The position numbers and the translations under genes are program-made. Of a DNA stretch of 14,970 nt, positions 14,019 through 14,970 are shown in pieces; within the stretch, counting starts at the first letter, position 1; every line of letters begins with the position of its first letter. Below the pieces are notes generated by a model. It had not been told where the DNA came from, did no database searches, and worked only from the letters and a program-made list of their open reading frames with translations. Source of the DNA: Candidatus Caldarchaeum sp. (GTDB lineage Archaea > Thermoproteota > Nitrososphaeria_A > Caldarchaeales > Caldarchaeaceae); the NCBI GenBank assembly GCA_025054795.1, contig JANWZU010000055.1:1-14970 (forward strand), read 5' to 3'.

Positions 14019-14336
14019 TCAGATGTCCGAGTTCAGCTTCGGCTCGAACTCGATCAGGTTTACTTCGTCGTCGTTCTTCAGCCCGCTGTAAATCCTCTGG
14101 ATGTTGCTGAGAAACTCCTCCCGAGACATGAACCCCTCCTCACGGAAGTAATTAGCCGCATCATTAAGAGTCAACCTCCTAACAGCCCTGAGCTTGGCCC
14201 TCACCTTACGCCTGCCGTCTGTCAAGACCAATTCGTCGCTGTAGGTCGAGCCGTTGACAGGCCGCACAGTCGCAGTTTTTCGGCCCTTCAGCACTAAGTC
14301 GAGCATTTCAGGCCTGAAGGTGATTACCCTGCGCAT
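14019..14336 (-). CDS. ASCH-domain (PUA-like) protein
   Basis: The 105-residue protein consists almost entirely of one ASCH domain, a PUA-related beta-barrel fold predicted to bind RNA. Typical elements are the N-terminal strand, the helix with V-L-K-G-R-K-T-A-T-V-R-P (15-26), which is the family's conserved basic G-x-K-T motif, and the C-terminal part with L-T-L-N-D-A-A (55-61) and a final D-E-V-N-L-I-E-F (89-96). No catalytic domain is attached. The gene converges on tRNA-Lys, ending 10 bp past its 3' end, and has a TATA-like aggtttaagt (complement of 14361-14370) that predicts a leaderless mRNA. Cellular role unknown; tRNA or rRNA binding is a family-level guess and some ASCH proteins are nucleases or hydrolases. 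Confidence 0.78.
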   Translation of the reverse strand: MRRVITFRPEMLDLVLKGRKTATVRPVNGSTYSDELVLTDGRRKVRAKLRAVRRLTLNDAANYFREEGFMSREEFLSNIQRIYSGLKNDDEVNLIEFEPKLNSDI

Positions 14337-14360
14337 TTAGCTTAGCAGGTAGGGGCCGAG

Positions 14361-14370
14361 ACTTAAACCT
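14361..14370 (-). promoter_or_regulatory. TATA-like box of the ASCH gene
   Basis: The minus strand reads aggtttaagt, centred about 29 nt upstream of the ATG at 14336, predicting a leader of two or three nucleotides. Confidence 0.4.
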
Positions 14371-14391
14371 CACCCCCCAAGTGGCCCCGTC

Positions 14392-14402
14392 ATACATATA
14401 TT
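14392..14402 (+). promoter_or_regulatory. Candidate TATA box of the sugar dehydrogenase gene
   Basis: The AT-rich atacatatatt lies in the 127-bp divergent gap between the ASCH gene and the dehydrogenase gene. It would place the start near 14424 and give a leader of about 40 nt without a clear Shine-Dalgarno sequence. Nothing else recognisable is in this gap. Confidence 0.3.
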
Positions 14403-14463
14403 TTTCATCTCACGATTTGTGGATAGCCTTAACTAGCCATTTACTCATCTTGACACTGGTTTG

Positions 14464-14970
14464 GTGTGGCTTTCTCGGCGTCGTGTGCTCATAGCCGGGG
14501 TGGCAGCCGGGGCTGCGGCGGCAGCTGGCCTCGTATTCTTACCCTCTAGGAACGTGGAAAGAGAAGTCTCGCTGGCTGCTGAGCCTGTTGCGGAAGGTTT
14601 GAGGGTTCCATGGTCCATCTCCTTCATAAGCGACGACGAAGCCCTGTTCACAGAGCGGCATGGGTCGGTGAAGCTGCTGGACTTGAGCAGCCGGAGAGTC
14701 GAGGATGTCGGCTCCGTCGAGGTAGCGGCCGTTGGAGAGGGCGGACTTCTTGGAGTTGAGACTTTGAAGAGAGGCGGTAGGGTTGAGGTCTTTCTCTACC
14801 ACACATACTCAGAGCAGAGAAGACTGCTCAACAAAGTTGTGAGAACAGTATACAACGGAGGCCTAGAGGATAGAACCAACATCATCACCTCCATAACCGG
14901 AGGCTCAATCCACGACGGGGGAAGGCTGAAAATCGGGCCCGACGGCATGCTCTACATAACCACAGGCGAA
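14464..14970 (+). CDS. Tat-exported PQQ-type aldose sugar dehydrogenase (GSDH family), 3' end missing
   Basis: I translated this open frame by hand; 169 codons are in the window and it runs off the edge. The N-terminus has a twin-arginine signal, S-R-R-R-V-L-I-A-G, followed by an Ala/Gly-rich hydrophobic stretch, so the protein is probably exported folded. The mature part begins the six-bladed propeller of soluble PQQ-dependent glucose/aldose dehydrogenases: L-R-V-P-W-S-I-S-F in blade 1, then near the cut I-H-D-G-G-R-L-K-I-G-P-D-G-M-L-Y, where the His matches the catalytic His of the HxGGxL motif. Such enzymes oxidise aldoses and pass electrons outward. The start could also be TTG at 14461; an in-frame TAG at 14434 limits the choice. 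PQQ use is inferred from the family only. Confidence 0.8.
   Translation, partial: MWLSRRRVLIAGVAAGAAAAAGLVFLPSRNVEREVSLAAEPVAEGLRVPWSISFISDDEALFTERHGSVKLLDLSSRRVEDVGSVEVAAVGEGGLLGVETLKRGGRVEVFLYHTYSEQRRLLNKVVRTVYNGGLEDRTNIITSITGGSIHDGGRLKIGPDGMLYITTGE

Overview
The window looks like a piece of chromosome from a TACK-type archaeon, most likely a thermophilic member of the Thaumarchaeota/Aigarchaeota/Crenarchaeota side. This rests on archaeal marker proteins (ABCE1, a two-ring Cdc48 ATPase, an ESCRT-III protein of the CdvB family, archaemetzincin, an AK6/Fap7 kinase), on TATA boxes about 25 nt upstream of start codons (many transcripts look leaderless), and on two tRNA genes without an encoded CCA. 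Lineage is an inference; no rRNA is present to settle it. The DNA is gene-dense, no gap exceeds about 130 bp, and I see no insertion sequences, CRISPR arrays or prophage genes.

Layout. 1-630 (-): 5' part of a UppP-type polyprenyl-diphosphatase cut by the window edge. 712-1596 (+): a BtuF-like cobalamin/metal-chelate-binding protein without a signal peptide. 1612-7032 (-): four genes on one strand, in transcription order AK6/Fap7 kinase, ABCE1, Cdc48, ESCRT-III, a block for ribosome maturation/recycling, protein remodelling and membrane scission. 7064-7561 (+): archaemetzincin. 7551-8405 (-): LysX/ArgX-type ATP-grasp ligase. 8483-8558 (-): tRNA-Pro(GGG). 8585-10699 (-): ADP-forming acyl-CoA synthetase with fused alpha and beta parts. 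10792-13881 (+): three-gene 2-oxoacid:ferredoxin oxidoreductase operon (fused gamma-delta, alpha, beta). 13934-14008 (+): tRNA-Lys(TTT). 14019-14336 (-): small ASCH-domain protein. 14464-14970 (+): start of a Tat-exported, PQQ-type sugar dehydrogenase, cut by the window edge.

The clearest functional unit is 8585-13881. The oxidoreductase turns pyruvate (or another 2-oxoacid) plus CoA into acyl-CoA, CO2 and reduced ferredoxin. The divergent ADP-forming synthetase can turn the acyl-CoA into free acid plus ATP, giving substrate-level phosphorylation. A second theme is the AK6-ABCE1 neighbourhood, as both families act in small-subunit maturation or ribosome splitting. I found no convincing new multi-gene system. 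The items most worth a second look are the signal-less BtuF-like protein, the short ESCRT-III protein beside Cdc48 with a MIM2-like tail, and several compact promoter arrangements in which a TATA box lies inside a neighbouring gene.
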